From NCBI GenBank assembly GCA_041390105.1, contig JAWKQO010000003.1, forward strand, positions 496,001-560,000: a stretch of DNA of 64,000 bases. The letters are read 5' to 3'. A program made the position numbers and the translations under genes. The notes beneath the pieces were generated by a model. The model was given only the letters and a program-made list of their open reading frames with translations. It was not told the origin of the DNA and ran no database searches. This document shows positions 32,317 through 40,664 of the stretch, one piece after another. Source of the DNA: Gemmatimonadota bacterium (GTDB lineage Bacteria > Gemmatimonadota > Gemmatimonadetes > Longimicrobiales > Gaopeijiaceae). Numbering within the stretch: the stretch's first letter is position 1; every line of letters starts with the position of its first letter.

Positions 32317-33492
32317 GTGGCTTCCCCCCGACGAGCTCTGACCCCTGAGCTACGCGTGCTCTTCGCGAGCGCACGCAGCGTGGACTTCGCAGCCGAGATC
32401 GAGGCCGCCCTGGCGGGCCCCTTCGACTGGCTGCGGCTCTACGCGTACGCGGATCGGGAACGGGCCGTGCCGGCCACCTGGAAGGCGATCCAGGCGGTGG
32501 TCGCCGAGCCGCCACCTGACGCTGCGCCGCTGCAGAACGTGGCGATGATCACCGAGTTCAGGATGTTCCACCTGGAGCAGTACCTGAAGCGGTCGCTGGA
32601 GCATCTGCACTCGCTGGGCATCGAGACGCTGCTGTTGAAAGGCGCCGCCTTGGGTCTGACGCACTACGACTCGTTCGCCGACCGCCCGATGGTCGACCTG
32701 GACATCCTGGTCAAGCCTACCGACGCGCGTCGCGCCTGGATGGCGATGCAGGAGCAGGGGTGGACCTGGGAGGGGAATGAGTCGCTGGAAGCCGTATACG
32801 ACCACACCCACCACCACCTCCCGCCACTCATCGAGCCCGCCGGTACGGGAACGGCGTTGGAGGTGCACACCGGTCTCCACCCGCGCAGCGCTCCCATCCT
32901 GATGCCCGCGGAGCGGGTGTGGGAGCGCGCGGAGACGGTGCAGGTTGGAGACGTGCACGCGCGAGTGCCCTGCCTGGTGGATCAGGTCGTCCACATCTGC
33001 ACGCACTTCGCCTGGTCGCACGCGATGACGTCGGCCGGTTGGCGCACCTTCCGGGATCTCGACCGCCTGTTGCGCCATGATCCACTTCCGGAAGAGGAGG
33101 TGGTGGAGGAGGCCCGGCGCGCACGCGCGACCAGCAGCTGCTACTGGACGCTGCGTCTCGCCCGCGCTCTTGTGGCGGCTCCGGTCTCGGACGACCTTCT
33201 GGACGCACTCCGGCCCCCGCGGACCCGTTCCGTCGGAGGCATGCTGGAGCGGGCCTACATTCTCTCGCTGCTTCCCGATCCGGACCTGGCCTGCCCGTCG
33301 GTGACGGTTCAGCATGCAGCCTGGGTGTTGGGCATGAGACCCCGTTGGAGCGGACACGGAGGAATGCGGCCTTGGGACTTCTCGGACCTCTTCGTCGACC
33401 CCAACGTGCCGCAACCGTCGCGGTGGATGCAGCAGTGGAAGCACCTGCCCACCTGGCGGCGTTTCCTGGGAAAGGTGTTGCTGCCCTCCTGA
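32317..33492 (+). CDS. Nucleotidyltransferase-family protein of the lasso operon
   Basis: 391 residues of the NTP_transf_5-like family: a helical N terminus, then LLLKGAALGLTHYDSFADRPMVDLDILV (about 105-132), in which the two Asp of VDLDIL are the metal ligands of the polymerase-beta fold. The C-terminal half is helical. Such proteins recur in lasso clusters of proteobacteria and related groups, presumably as tailoring enzymes or regulators; the reaction is not known. GTG start 40 bases after the permease stop. Confidence 0.78.
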   Translation: MASPRRALTPELRVLFASARSVDFAAEIEAALAGPFDWLRLYAYADRERAVPATWKAIQAVVAEPPPDAAPLQNVAMITEFRMFHLEQYLKRSLEHLHSLGIETLLLKGAALGLTHYDSFADRPMVDLDILVKPTDARRAWMAMQEQGWTWEGNESLEAVYDHTHHHLPPLIEPAGTGTALEVHTGLHPRSAPILMPAERVWERAETVQVGDVHARVPCLVDQVVHICTHFAWSHAMTSAGWRTFRDLDRLLRHDPLPEEEVVEEARRARATSSCYWTLRLARALVAAPVSDDLLDALRPPRTRSVGGMLERAYILSLLPDPDLACPSVTVQHAAWVLGMRPRWSGHGGMRPWDFSDLFVDPNVPQPSRWMQQWKHLPTWRRFLGKVLLPS

Positions 33493-34400
33493 GCCGGCTG
33501 CCCATCGGGGTCGCCGCGGCGTTGGCCCTCGCTCCGTCTTTCCTTTGCGCGCAAGGCACACCCTCCGTCCTGGAGCTCACCCACTCGGCGCGGAGCGCGG
33601 CCCTCGGTGGCGCCTATCCGCTGGCGGACCCCTTGGCGGACGTGCTCTTCGCGGCACCGGGGCGCATCGGTGATGCGCGGGGCCTGTCCCTCTTCCATGC
33701 GGACTTCGGCGCCAACGGCCGCGGCTTCACCGCAGCGGGCGCCGCAGACTGGTGGGGCGGCGGTGTAGCAGGGGGCGTACAGGTGCTGAGCTATGGCGTG
33801 GCCAGCGAAGATCCGGACGCACTGCCACCGCGGGAGTCACGCCTCGGCGACGACGGCCCCGTACCCGTGTCCGAAGCGGTGCTGAGCGCGGGCTTCGGGC
33901 GAGAGGTCTTCGACGTGGACGTGGGCGCGGCCCTCAAGCTGGTCGAGATGCGGCTGGGCGCCGTGCGGGCCAGCACGGTCGGGGTCGATGTGGGCGCGGC
34001 CCATGCCCTGGGGCCCGTCTCGGTCGCGCTCTCGCTGCAGAACCTCGGCGGCGACCTTTCGTTTCCCGGCGGGTCGCGCTCACTCCCCACCAAGGTGGCG
34101 CTGGGACTGGGAACGCAGCGACGCCCACTGGGGCCCCTCGATCTGGGAGCGGCAGGCGCCGTGACCCGCCTGGTCGACGGAGAGGTCGAGGCGGGCGCCG
34201 GCGTGGAGCTCTCGTACTGGCCGATCAACGGCCGCACCTTCAGCGGTCGCGCAGGATATCGGCATGCGGTCGACGAGGACCTGCGCGGGCTCACCCTGGG
34301 TGGAGGGTTCGCCGGAGATCAGATCCGCATCGACTACGCTTGGCAGTCCGCAGGGGACGGACGCGGACACCACCGCTTCGGGCTGAGCTGGCGCCCCTAG
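33435..34400 (+). CDS. PorV/PorQ-like outer-membrane protein
   Basis: About 320 residues. After a signal-like stretch (GVAAALALAPSFLCAQG) comes the PorV hallmark HSARSAALGGAYPLADPLADVLFAAPG, then repeated beta hairpins (for example GVDVGAAHALGPVSVALSLQNLGG) and a final IDYAWQSAGDGRGHHRFGLSWRP. The family forms FadL-like barrels and helps type IX-like surface export. The start is doubtful: GTG at 33435 or 33423 lie inside the nucleotidyltransferase gene, and a CTG at 33489 would overlap its stop. Its place at the operon end may indicate a role in outer-membrane passage of the peptide. Confidence 0.72.
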   Translation: MEAPAHLAAFPGKGVAALLSRLPIGVAAALALAPSFLCAQGTPSVLELTHSARSAALGGAYPLADPLADVLFAAPGRIGDARGLSLFHADFGANGRGFTAAGAADWWGGGVAGGVQVLSYGVASEDPDALPPRESRLGDDGPVPVSEAVLSAGFGREVFDVDVGAALKLVEMRLGAVRASTVGVDVGAAHALGPVSVALSLQNLGGDLSFPGGSRSLPTKVALGLGTQRRPLGPLDLGAAGAVTRLVDGEVEAGAGVELSYWPINGRTFSGRAGYRHAVDEDLRGLTLGGGFAGDQIRIDYAWQSAGDGRGHHRFGLSWRP

Positions 34401-34415
34401 CGGCTCGTTGAACAA

Positions 34416-34452
34416 GGCGGGCATCCCGCGCTGGGAGCGCCAGGTGCCCGCC
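34416..34452. terminator. Compound hairpin between convergent genes
   Basis: Outer stem GGCGGGCA/TGCCCGCC (8 bp) with an inner GCGC-loop-GCGC stem, between the stop of the PorV-like gene and the stop of the hydrolase gene. No T-run. Probably a bidirectional transcription stop for the lasso operon and the hydrolase. Confidence 0.45.
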
Positions 34453-34482
34453 CTGCCGGCTCGGCTCTTCGCAGCCGCACGA

Positions 34483-36411
34483 TCAGCGCCGTGCTACCGC
34501 CCCTGGCAGACGGGCGCGTAGAAACGACGGCGGGAGATTGGAGAAGCCGACGTCGTCGAGCGCCACCGTGCCCGCTACCGTTCCATCGAAGACGAAACGG
34601 ATCTCACGAAGGCGGATGAGATCCAACTCCGGGCTCACCGCCCGGAAGTCCGCCAGCGGAATGGAGAAGCTCTGCAGGATCAACTCCCAGCGCTGGGGGA
34701 AGCGCTCCTTCTCCAGGTCGGCACGACGCAGGATCCGCATCTCCAGCGGCTTGCGCAGCACGCCGTAGGCGCTGATCGGCAGCGTCGCGCGCACACCTTC
34801 GGTATCGACGAGCTGCACCGACACCGCGAAGGACTCCTCGGCTTCAGGCTCGTCGGGCTGTCCCCGGGGTGGACGCCCGGAGCGCCCGCGCCCGCGGTCT
34901 CCGTTCGCGCCGCGGGGCCGCGGCGTCTCGTTGGACGGGCTCATGCGGAAGTCCAGTGTGCTCCGCTCGGTGATGTCGAGCGTGCGGCGCGCCGCCGCGT
35001 CGAGCTGGATGCCGTAGACAGACGGAGCCCCCAACACCTCGTCCTGACCGGCGACGTGCCGGTTCCACCCCAGCCATGCGACCTGGTTCTCCTGGGACGC
35101 CGACGTGTTGGTGCGGTTGCGCGAGCGCAGCTCGAGCACGCCCTCCTTCCACGTCTGCAATGAATCGCCGAACAGAGTGACACCGGGCACGCTGCCGGTC
35201 GTGACGTCGATGTCCTCTTCGAACGTCACCAGGGGCCGGAAGCTGCTGTGCTCGAACGCCGTGAAGTACATGGTGCGGGGAAGCCACTGGCCGGCCACCC
35301 GGTAGTCCCGGAACAGCGGTAGGTAGCGATCGTCGTCGTGCAGTGTCGCCTCCAGGAACGACGAGATCATCACCTCGCCGAAGCGCTTCTGCTCCTCGGT
35401 CGGAAGCAAGCCGCGCAGGTCCAACATGCGGGCGCTACGCGGGCCGTTGTCGCGCGGTCCCCAGACGCTGTTCCACTGCCCGTGATTCGCGCGATAGACG
35501 TAGACCGCGGCCTTGAAGTAGTCGCCCTTCCCGGAGAAGGTCACGCGCTTGTACTGGCGCAGGCCGTGGAAGCTGGTGACGTCCCCGTCGTGGGAGCCGT
35601 GGAAGACCAGATAGTTCACGTCCTCGACCGGGACGGAGCGCCCGGTGGGCAGGTACTGCCCATCCACCGGGGCGATCGCCACCACCGAACGGATGTTGAA
35701 GCCGAAGTCGAACTCGAGGCTGGCATCGTCCGGGTAGTGGCTCAGCCGATTGAAGGCGGCCGCATGGCCCACCGCCTCGCCGCCACGCGAGTGGCCCATG
35801 ACGGCGATGCGGTCCATGTCCACCTTGCCGCGGAAGGGCGACCCCGAGTCCTGGTTGAACCCGCGCCACACCTGGAGGTGCTTGAGGAGCAACCAACCGC
35901 GGCCGTCGTTCTCACCCCGGATCCCCCCGTTGATGAAGTTCATGTCCACGGATACCAGGATGAATCCACGACTGGCGAGCAGCTCGCCCAGGTAGTCGTA
36001 GCCCGGGTCCGAGAAATCCGTCATGTCGTGGTTGCCGTGGACCACCAGCACCAGGGGGAAGGGGCCGCTGCCCTCCGGATACCACACCCGACCGTTGATC
36101 GGGAACGAGTCCGGGCTGAAGCCCCAATACTCGTTGCGTGACTTCGCCTGCTCGCCCAGGTCGACCAGCTTGGAGGCGTCGACCGACTCCGTGCGCAACG
36201 AGACGGAGTCGCGATACTCGGCCCGCCGCTTGTCCGTCCCGCTCCCGTAATAGAGGGTCCGGACCGGCAAGGCTCCCGGCAGCCCAGGGTCGGGCGCCTC
36301 CAGGGTCTGGTGGGACAGGACGGCGGCGGAATCGTCGGGCTCGAGCTCCAGCGTCGCGCGGCAGGCCGCGAGAGCGAGAGACGCCAGCACACAGCTGAGA
36401 AGTCGTTTCAT
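34483..36411 (-). CDS. Alpha/beta-hydrolase lipoprotein
   Basis: 642 residues with a lipobox (LALAAC, Cys17). The hydrolase domain (about 95-400) shows VLVVHGNHDMTD (oxyanion region), GHSRGGE with nucleophile Ser208, and FHGSHDGDV supplying the acid, as in PAF-acetylhydrolase/PET-hydrolase-like esterases. The C-terminal 230 residues are beta-rich, with an inserted Arg/Pro/Gly linker (about 525-550), and end with a jelly-roll-like segment (LREIRFVFDGTVAGTVALDDV). It stands between the lasso operon and its precursor gene on the opposite strand. No S9 isopeptidase features are seen; substrate unknown. Confidence 0.78.
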   Translation of the reverse strand: MKRLLSCVLASLALAACRATLELEPDDSAAVLSHQTLEAPDPGLPGALPVRTLYYGSGTDKRRAEYRDSVSLRTESVDASKLVDLGEQAKSRNEYWGFSPDSFPINGRVWYPEGSGPFPLVLVVHGNHDMTDFSDPGYDYLGELLASRGFILVSVDMNFINGGIRGENDGRGWLLLKHLQVWRGFNQDSGSPFRGKVDMDRIAVMGHSRGGEAVGHAAAFNRLSHYPDDASLEFDFGFNIRSVVAIAPVDGQYLPTGRSVPVEDVNYLVFHGSHDGDVTSFHGLRQYKRVTFSGKGDYFKAAVYVYRANHGQWNSVWGPRDNGPRSARMLDLRGLLPTEEQKRFGEVMISSFLEATLHDDDRYLPLFRDYRVAGQWLPRTMYFTAFEHSSFRPLVTFEEDIDVTTGSVPGVTLFGDSLQTWKEGVLELRSRNRTNTSASQENQVAWLGWNRHVAGQDEVLGAPSVYGIQLDAAARRTLDITERSTLDFRMSPSNETPRPRGANGDRGRGRSGRPPRGQPDEPEAEESFAVSVQLVDTEGVRATLPISAYGVLRKPLEMRILRRADLEKERFPQRWELILQSFSIPLADFRAVSPELDLIRLREIRFVFDGTVAGTVALDDVGFSNLPPSFLRARLPGAVARR

Positions 36412-36724
36412 CCGTCCAAGAATGCGCCACCCCCGACTCCCCGGGCAAACGCCCCCGAGGCGATGCGGCGCCCCGCCCCGACCGGGCCTCGGCCAACAGG
36501 GATCCCGGTTGCCCGCGTGTGGCGGTCGACCCACAAACCCGGGCGGCAGTCCAACGGATCCGGCGCGGGGCGGGCCTGGGTGTGGACCCACAACTATCTA
36601 TCAATCAATTACTTAGATGAACAGACCCTCTCGGCACGCCCGTTGCCCCCACCCCGGGCGGACCGCTTGACCCCGGTGCGGCCGCCCGTGTGGTCGGAGG
36701 TCCGTTCTCTACTCTGGAGGAACG
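36412..36724. promoter_or_regulatory. Intergenic region upstream of the lasso precursor gene
   Basis: 313 bp between divergent genes. It contains an AT-rich island at about 36591-36625 (ATCTA...TAGAT half-sites around ATCAATCAATTACT) that stands out from the GC-rich surroundings and is the best place for promoters of the hydrolase and precursor genes. A TTGACC at 36667-36672 has no matching -10 box at normal distance. GGAGG at 36716-36720 is the precursor's ribosome binding site. Confidence 0.4.
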
Positions 36725-36889
36725 ATGTACCAGAAGCCGGTTGTGGAGCGCCTGGGCGCTTTCCGCGACCTCACCCTCGCGGGTGGCTCGGTCTTCGGGG
36801 GTGACGGTTTCAGCATTTGGAGCGCTGGAGCCACGACGCCCCCTCCGAGCACCACTGGGGGCGGGAGCACGTCGGTCTCGCGTTCGTAG
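36725..36889 (+). CDS. Lasso peptide precursor (54 aa)
   Basis: ATG at 36725 with GGAGG four bases upstream; the TAG is at 36887. The leader carries the exact lasso recognition spacing: Tyr2, Pro5, Val7 (usual Leu), Gly11 and Thr17 in YQKPVVERLGAFRDLT. With Thr17 at -2 the core would begin at Ala19 and close a 9-residue ring to Asp27 (AGGSVFGGD); starting at Gly20 gives an 8-residue ring. The tail of 27 residues contains Phe29, Trp32, a PPP run and a Gly/Ser/Thr-rich end, with Ser54 last, as expected for the C-terminal peptide kinase. The matching enzymes are encoded 3-10 kb upstream. Confidence 0.87.
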   Translation: MYQKPVVERLGAFRDLTLAGGSVFGGDGFSIWSAGATTPPPSTTGGGSTSVSRS

Positions 36890-36891
36890 TC

Positions 36892-36948
36892 GCGGTCCGA
36901 CGGCGCGGAGCCTCCCCCGGAGGCTCCGCGCCACGGTCGGACCGCTTT
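36892..36948 (+). terminator. Very long terminator hairpin after the lasso precursor gene
   Basis: Outer 10-bp stem (GCGGTCCGAC with GTCGGACCGC) stacked on a perfect 14-bp inner stem (GGCGCGGAGCCTCC and complement) with a CCC loop and a 3-base bulge, followed by TTTCCCCTT. It begins two bases after the stop and closes a single-gene transcript. Such a stable 3' end would also protect a short, abundant mRNA. Confidence 0.85.
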
Positions 36949-36973
36949 CCCCTTCCACCCCGACCGGGGTACC

Positions 36974-38248
36974 ATGGCGCCCATGTCGCGGCGCCTCTCT
37001 CCCCTCCGCTGGCTGGCTCTGGCTCTGGCCGGACTGGGCCTCGTCTCCTGGGCCTTCGCGCGTCCCATCGTGGTGGACGCTCGCTCGGGCGCTCCCCCGG
37101 CGGATGCGTTCCTGGAACGCCCACTCGCGTACGTGCTGCTCTCTCCGGTCACGTCCCTGCTGGACCACCTTTCCCTTCTGGCCCTTTCCCAGCACATCGC
37201 CTTCCTCGTGAGCCTGCTGATGGTGTTCTGGGTCTGGCGCGGGTGGCGACGACCCCCCTCCCGCACCTGGGGGCGCGCCGCCGTGGTCGAGACCCTGGCC
37301 ACCGTGGCCTTCCTGGCCGGACTGGTGGGCCTCTATGCGGTCATGACCTACGTGCCCCGTCCCGTGCCGCGCCTGCGGGTGGAAGGGGAGGGGCTGCTGG
37401 TCATCGACTTCCATTCGCACACCCGCCATTCGCACGACGTGCCCGAGGGATACGGCGTGGAGTGGAATCGCCGCACCCATGAGCGGGTGGGCTTCCATGC
37501 GGCCTACCTCACGGACCACGCCGGCTGGGCCGGCGTTCCCGAGGGCGCAGCCGCCAATCCGGCCCGGGCCGGGGACGGCTTCGTGCTGCTGACCGCGTCC
37601 GAGCTGTGGTTGGGAGGGGAGAACACCCTGGCCCTGGGCGATTCGAGCCTCTACCGCGGCACCCTCGACGAGCGGGGGATCGGGATCGAGCCGGGTCGGG
37701 GGCCCGTCCCCCACGATCCGCCCGCGACGCTGATCCTGACCTTGCCGGCCCGGCGTCCCCTGGAGGCGGTGGGGTTCAGCCCGTCGCAGCCGTGGGGACT
37801 GGTCGGGCTGGAGGTGAACGACGCCTCGCCCAAGGGCCTGGAGCAGGGACGCCGCACCCGCAGCCTCCTGCTCCAGGTGGCCGATCGGGAGGACCTGGCC
37901 GTCGTTTCGGCCACCAACAACCACGGCGCCGGCCGGACCGCGGCCGCGTGGACGCTGATGGAGCTCCCCGGCTGGCGGGCCCTCTCGCCCAGCGCGCTGG
38001 CCCTGCGGATCGAGTCCACCCTGCATCGCGATCGGGGGCGCGCCACCCGCGTGGTCGAGCGCACACTTCCCTTCCCCCGCCCCTACGCCCTCGTGGCCTT
38101 CACGGCCGTGGCGCTGCCCTGGCACACGGCCGCCACGCTCTCCCTAACGGAACGGCTGGTCTGGCTGTTGTACGCAGCGGGGCTCTGGATCGTAGGTTCG
38201 CCTCGGAAGGGGCGCGCATCCGGACCGCAGCGCCCCCTGCCCGGGTAG
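36974..38248 (+). CDS. Membrane-anchored PHP-domain protein
   Basis: 424 residues: three N-terminal hydrophobic helices (about 10-30, 68-88, 103-125), a PHP-like domain with the metal motif DFHSHTRHSHD (about 144-154) and later AAYLTDHAGW and an ATNNHGAGRT segment, and a last hydrophobic stretch near 375-405. PHP proteins are metal-dependent phosphoesterases or lyase-like hydrolases; the membrane-bound type is uncharacterised. Start ATG 36974 is near an upstream terminator with no clear ribosome binding site; ATG 36983 is an alternative. Confidence 0.72.
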   Translation: MAPMSRRLSPLRWLALALAGLGLVSWAFARPIVVDARSGAPPADAFLERPLAYVLLSPVTSLLDHLSLLALSQHIAFLVSLLMVFWVWRGWRRPPSRTWGRAAVVETLATVAFLAGLVGLYAVMTYVPRPVPRLRVEGEGLLVIDFHSHTRHSHDVPEGYGVEWNRRTHERVGFHAAYLTDHAGWAGVPEGAAANPARAGDGFVLLTASELWLGGENTLALGDSSLYRGTLDERGIGIEPGRGPVPHDPPATLILTLPARRPLEAVGFSPSQPWGLVGLEVNDASPKGLEQGRRTRSLLLQVADREDLAVVSATNNHGAGRTAAAWTLMELPGWRALSPSALALRIESTLHRDRGRATRVVERTLPFPRPYALVAFTAVALPWHTAATLSLTERLVWLLYAAGLWIVGSPRKGRASGPQRPLPG

Positions 38249-38381
38249 TCCAGAATCCGGACCGCGCGCCGACTTGGGCGGCTCGGGCCGGGCATACCCT
38301 TCGCTCCGTAGTGAATCGAAGTCGAGATCGGTCGGTGCGTCCCCCGGCGCACCAACGCTCCGACACAGCGAGAGGCGCCGC

Positions 38382-40664
38382 GTGCTCGAGAACCTCGCCG
38401 AATTCCTGTTCAAGTACCGTCCGGTGCTGTTCCAGGAGGGCGAGGTGCATCTGGCGGCCCCGGCATGGGTGTGGATCCTGGGCACGGGGCTGGTGCTGTC
38501 CGTCCTGACGGCGGGCACCTACCGCATGGCGCGCGGCCGCTCCAGCCGTCGCGACCGCATCGTCCTCACCGCGCTGCGCTCCGGAATCCTCGGCCTCCTT
38601 CTCTTCGCCATCCTGAAGCCGACGTTGGTGCTCAGCCGGGTCATCCCGGAGCGCAACTTCGTCGGCATCCTCGTGGACGACTCGCGCAGCATGCGCATCG
38701 ACGACGGCAGCGGCATCGCGCGCGCCGACGTCGCGCTGGCGCAGGTCGGGCTCGAGGAAGGTTCGTTGCGGGCGGCGCTGGACGAGCGGTTCGGCGTGCG
38801 GGTGTTCCGCTTCTCGGACGTCGTGCAACGCATCGACTCCCTGAGCGAGCTGGGCTTCAGTGGTCGCCGCACCGACCTGGCGGCCGCGCTCGACTTCGCG
38901 CGTGAGGAGCTCGCGGGCGTGCCTCTTTCCGGTCTGGTGCTGCTCAGCGACGGCGCCAACAACGGCGACCGGCCGCTGCAGGATGCGCTGCTCCCGCTCA
39001 AGGCCGCCGGGGTGCCTGTATTCACCGTGGGCATCGGAGAGGAGAGCCTCCCGACCGACATCCAGGTCAGTCGGGTGGAGACGCCGCGCGAGGTCCTGCG
39101 CGGCACCTCCGTGGTGGTCGACGTGGTGGTGACCCACTCCGGGTACACGGGTCGGCACGTGCCGCTCATCGTGGAAGACGACGGTCAGGTGGTCAGCACG
39201 CAGGACGTCGAGCTGGGGCGCAGCGGCGAGCCCACCACCGTGCGCGTCCATTTCCAGGCTGCTGAGCGCGGCCCCCGCACGTTCCGCTTCCGGGTGCCCG
39301 TGCAGGACGACGAGCGGGTCGCCGAGAACAACGCCCAGGACGCGCTGGTGCAGGTCCAGGACGCCACCCGCGACATCCTGTTCTTCGAGGGTGTGCCACG
39401 GCCCGAGCTCACATTCGTGGACCGGTACGCCCTGCAGGGAGACGCCAACATCCGGGGCGCACGGGTCACACGCACCGCCGACGCCAAGTACCTGCGGCAG
39501 AACGTGCGGGACAGCGTGGAGCTGCAGGGCGGATTCCCCAAAGCACGCGAGGTCCTGTTCGACTACGACGCGATCGTGCTGGGCACCGCCGAGGCCAGCG
39601 AGTTCACGTCCGATCAGCTGCAGATGGTCGCCGACTTCGTGAGCGAGCGCGGCGGGGGGCTGCTGGTGGCGGGTGGGAAGCGTTCGCTGGCCGAGGGCGG
39701 GTTCGTGGGCACGCCCCTGGAGGACGTCCTCCCCGTTGAGCTGGAGGAACCGGTGGGCTCGGAGCCCACGCTGATCGGCGACCTGGCGGTGCGCCCTACC
39801 CGCGCCGGAGCGGCCCATCCCATCACGCAGATCGTGCCCGAGGGTCAGGACGTCACCGCGGCCTGGGAATCGCTGCCCACGCTCACCAGCTACAACCCGG
39901 TGCGCAACGTGAAGCCCGGAGCCACGGCCCTCCTCACCGCTCCCGTCCCGGATGGCGATCAGGTGGTGCTGGCCTTCCATCGCTACGGTCGCGGAAAGGC
40001 GCTGGTCTTCACGCCGCAGGATTCGTGGCAGTGGCAGATGGGGGCGGAGGTGCCGGTCGACGATCTCCGCTTCGAGACCTTCTGGCGTCAGCTCCTGCGC
40101 TGGCTGGTCGACGGCGTGCCAGAGCGAGTGGAGGGGCGCCTGCCCTCGGATCGCGTCGAGCCGGGGCGGTCCGTCCTGGTGCAGGCCGTCGTCTCCGACT
40201 CCGGCTTCGTCGAGATGAATGGCGCCGAAGTCACCGCGCAGGTGACCACGCCGTCCGGGGAAGAGCGCAGCGCGGTGTTGGACTGGACCGTGGAGCGGGA
40301 CGGCCTCTACGCGGTGGACCTCCCCACCGACGAGCCGGGACTGTACCGGATCGCCCTGGAAGCGCGCCGTGACGACTCGGTGTTGGGGCAGGACACCGTA
40401 TACGTACGAGCGGAAGAGAGTCAGGCCGAGTTCTTCGATTCGGGGATGAAGGCTTCCGTGCTGCAGCGGGTGGCGCAGGAGACCGGAGGGCGCTTCTACA
40501 CGCCGGAAACGGTCTCTCGCCTGGCCGAGGATCTTCAGTACACGGGCGGCGGAGTGACGCAGATCGAAGAGGAGGATCTCTGGGACATGCCCGTCCTCTT
40601 CCTGGCGCTGCTGCTGTTGATCGGAGCCGAGTGGGGGTTCCGCCGTGTACGGGAGCTGGCTTGA
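38382..40664 (+). CDS. VWA/GATase-like membrane protein (BatA-type locus, first gene)
   Basis: 760 residues from a GTG with AGAGG about six bases upstream. Two N-terminal hydrophobic helices (about 28-48, 60-80), a von Willebrand A-like domain with FVGILVDDSRSMRIDDGSG (MIDAS DxSxS), an Ig-like segment, and a glutamine-amidotransferase-like domain (DAIVLGTAEASEFT, then FVSERGGGLLVAGG). A C-terminal helix lies at about 738-755. Homologous proteins accompany MoxR/DUF58/BatA genes and are thought to form a periplasm-facing complex. First of eight closely packed plus-strand genes; stop shares a base with the next ATG (TGATG). Confidence 0.78.
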   Translation: MLENLAEFLFKYRPVLFQEGEVHLAAPAWVWILGTGLVLSVLTAGTYRMARGRSSRRDRIVLTALRSGILGLLLFAILKPTLVLSRVIPERNFVGILVDDSRSMRIDDGSGIARADVALAQVGLEEGSLRAALDERFGVRVFRFSDVVQRIDSLSELGFSGRRTDLAAALDFAREELAGVPLSGLVLLSDGANNGDRPLQDALLPLKAAGVPVFTVGIGEESLPTDIQVSRVETPREVLRGTSVVVDVVVTHSGYTGRHVPLIVEDDGQVVSTQDVELGRSGEPTTVRVHFQAAERGPRTFRFRVPVQDDERVAENNAQDALVQVQDATRDILFFEGVPRPELTFVDRYALQGDANIRGARVTRTADAKYLRQNVRDSVELQGGFPKAREVLFDYDAIVLGTAEASEFTSDQLQMVADFVSERGGGLLVAGGKRSLAEGGFVGTPLEDVLPVELEEPVGSEPTLIGDLAVRPTRAGAAHPITQIVPEGQDVTAAWESLPTLTSYNPVRNVKPGATALLTAPVPDGDQVVLAFHRYGRGKALVFTPQDSWQWQMGAEVPVDDLRFETFWRQLLRWLVDGVPERVEGRLPSDRVEPGRSVLVQAVVSDSGFVEMNGAEVTAQVTTPSGEERSAVLDWTVERDGLYAVDLPTDEPGLYRIALEARRDDSVLGQDTVYVRAEESQAEFFDSGMKASVLQRVAQETGGRFYTPETVSRLAEDLQYTGGGVTQIEEEDLWDMPVLFLALLLLIGAEWGFRRVRELA

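Noticed and set aside
36605..38125. Minus-strand open frame spanning the lasso precursor and PHP gene
   Set aside because: Low-complexity Gly/Arg/Pro product typical of antisense frames in GC-rich DNA.
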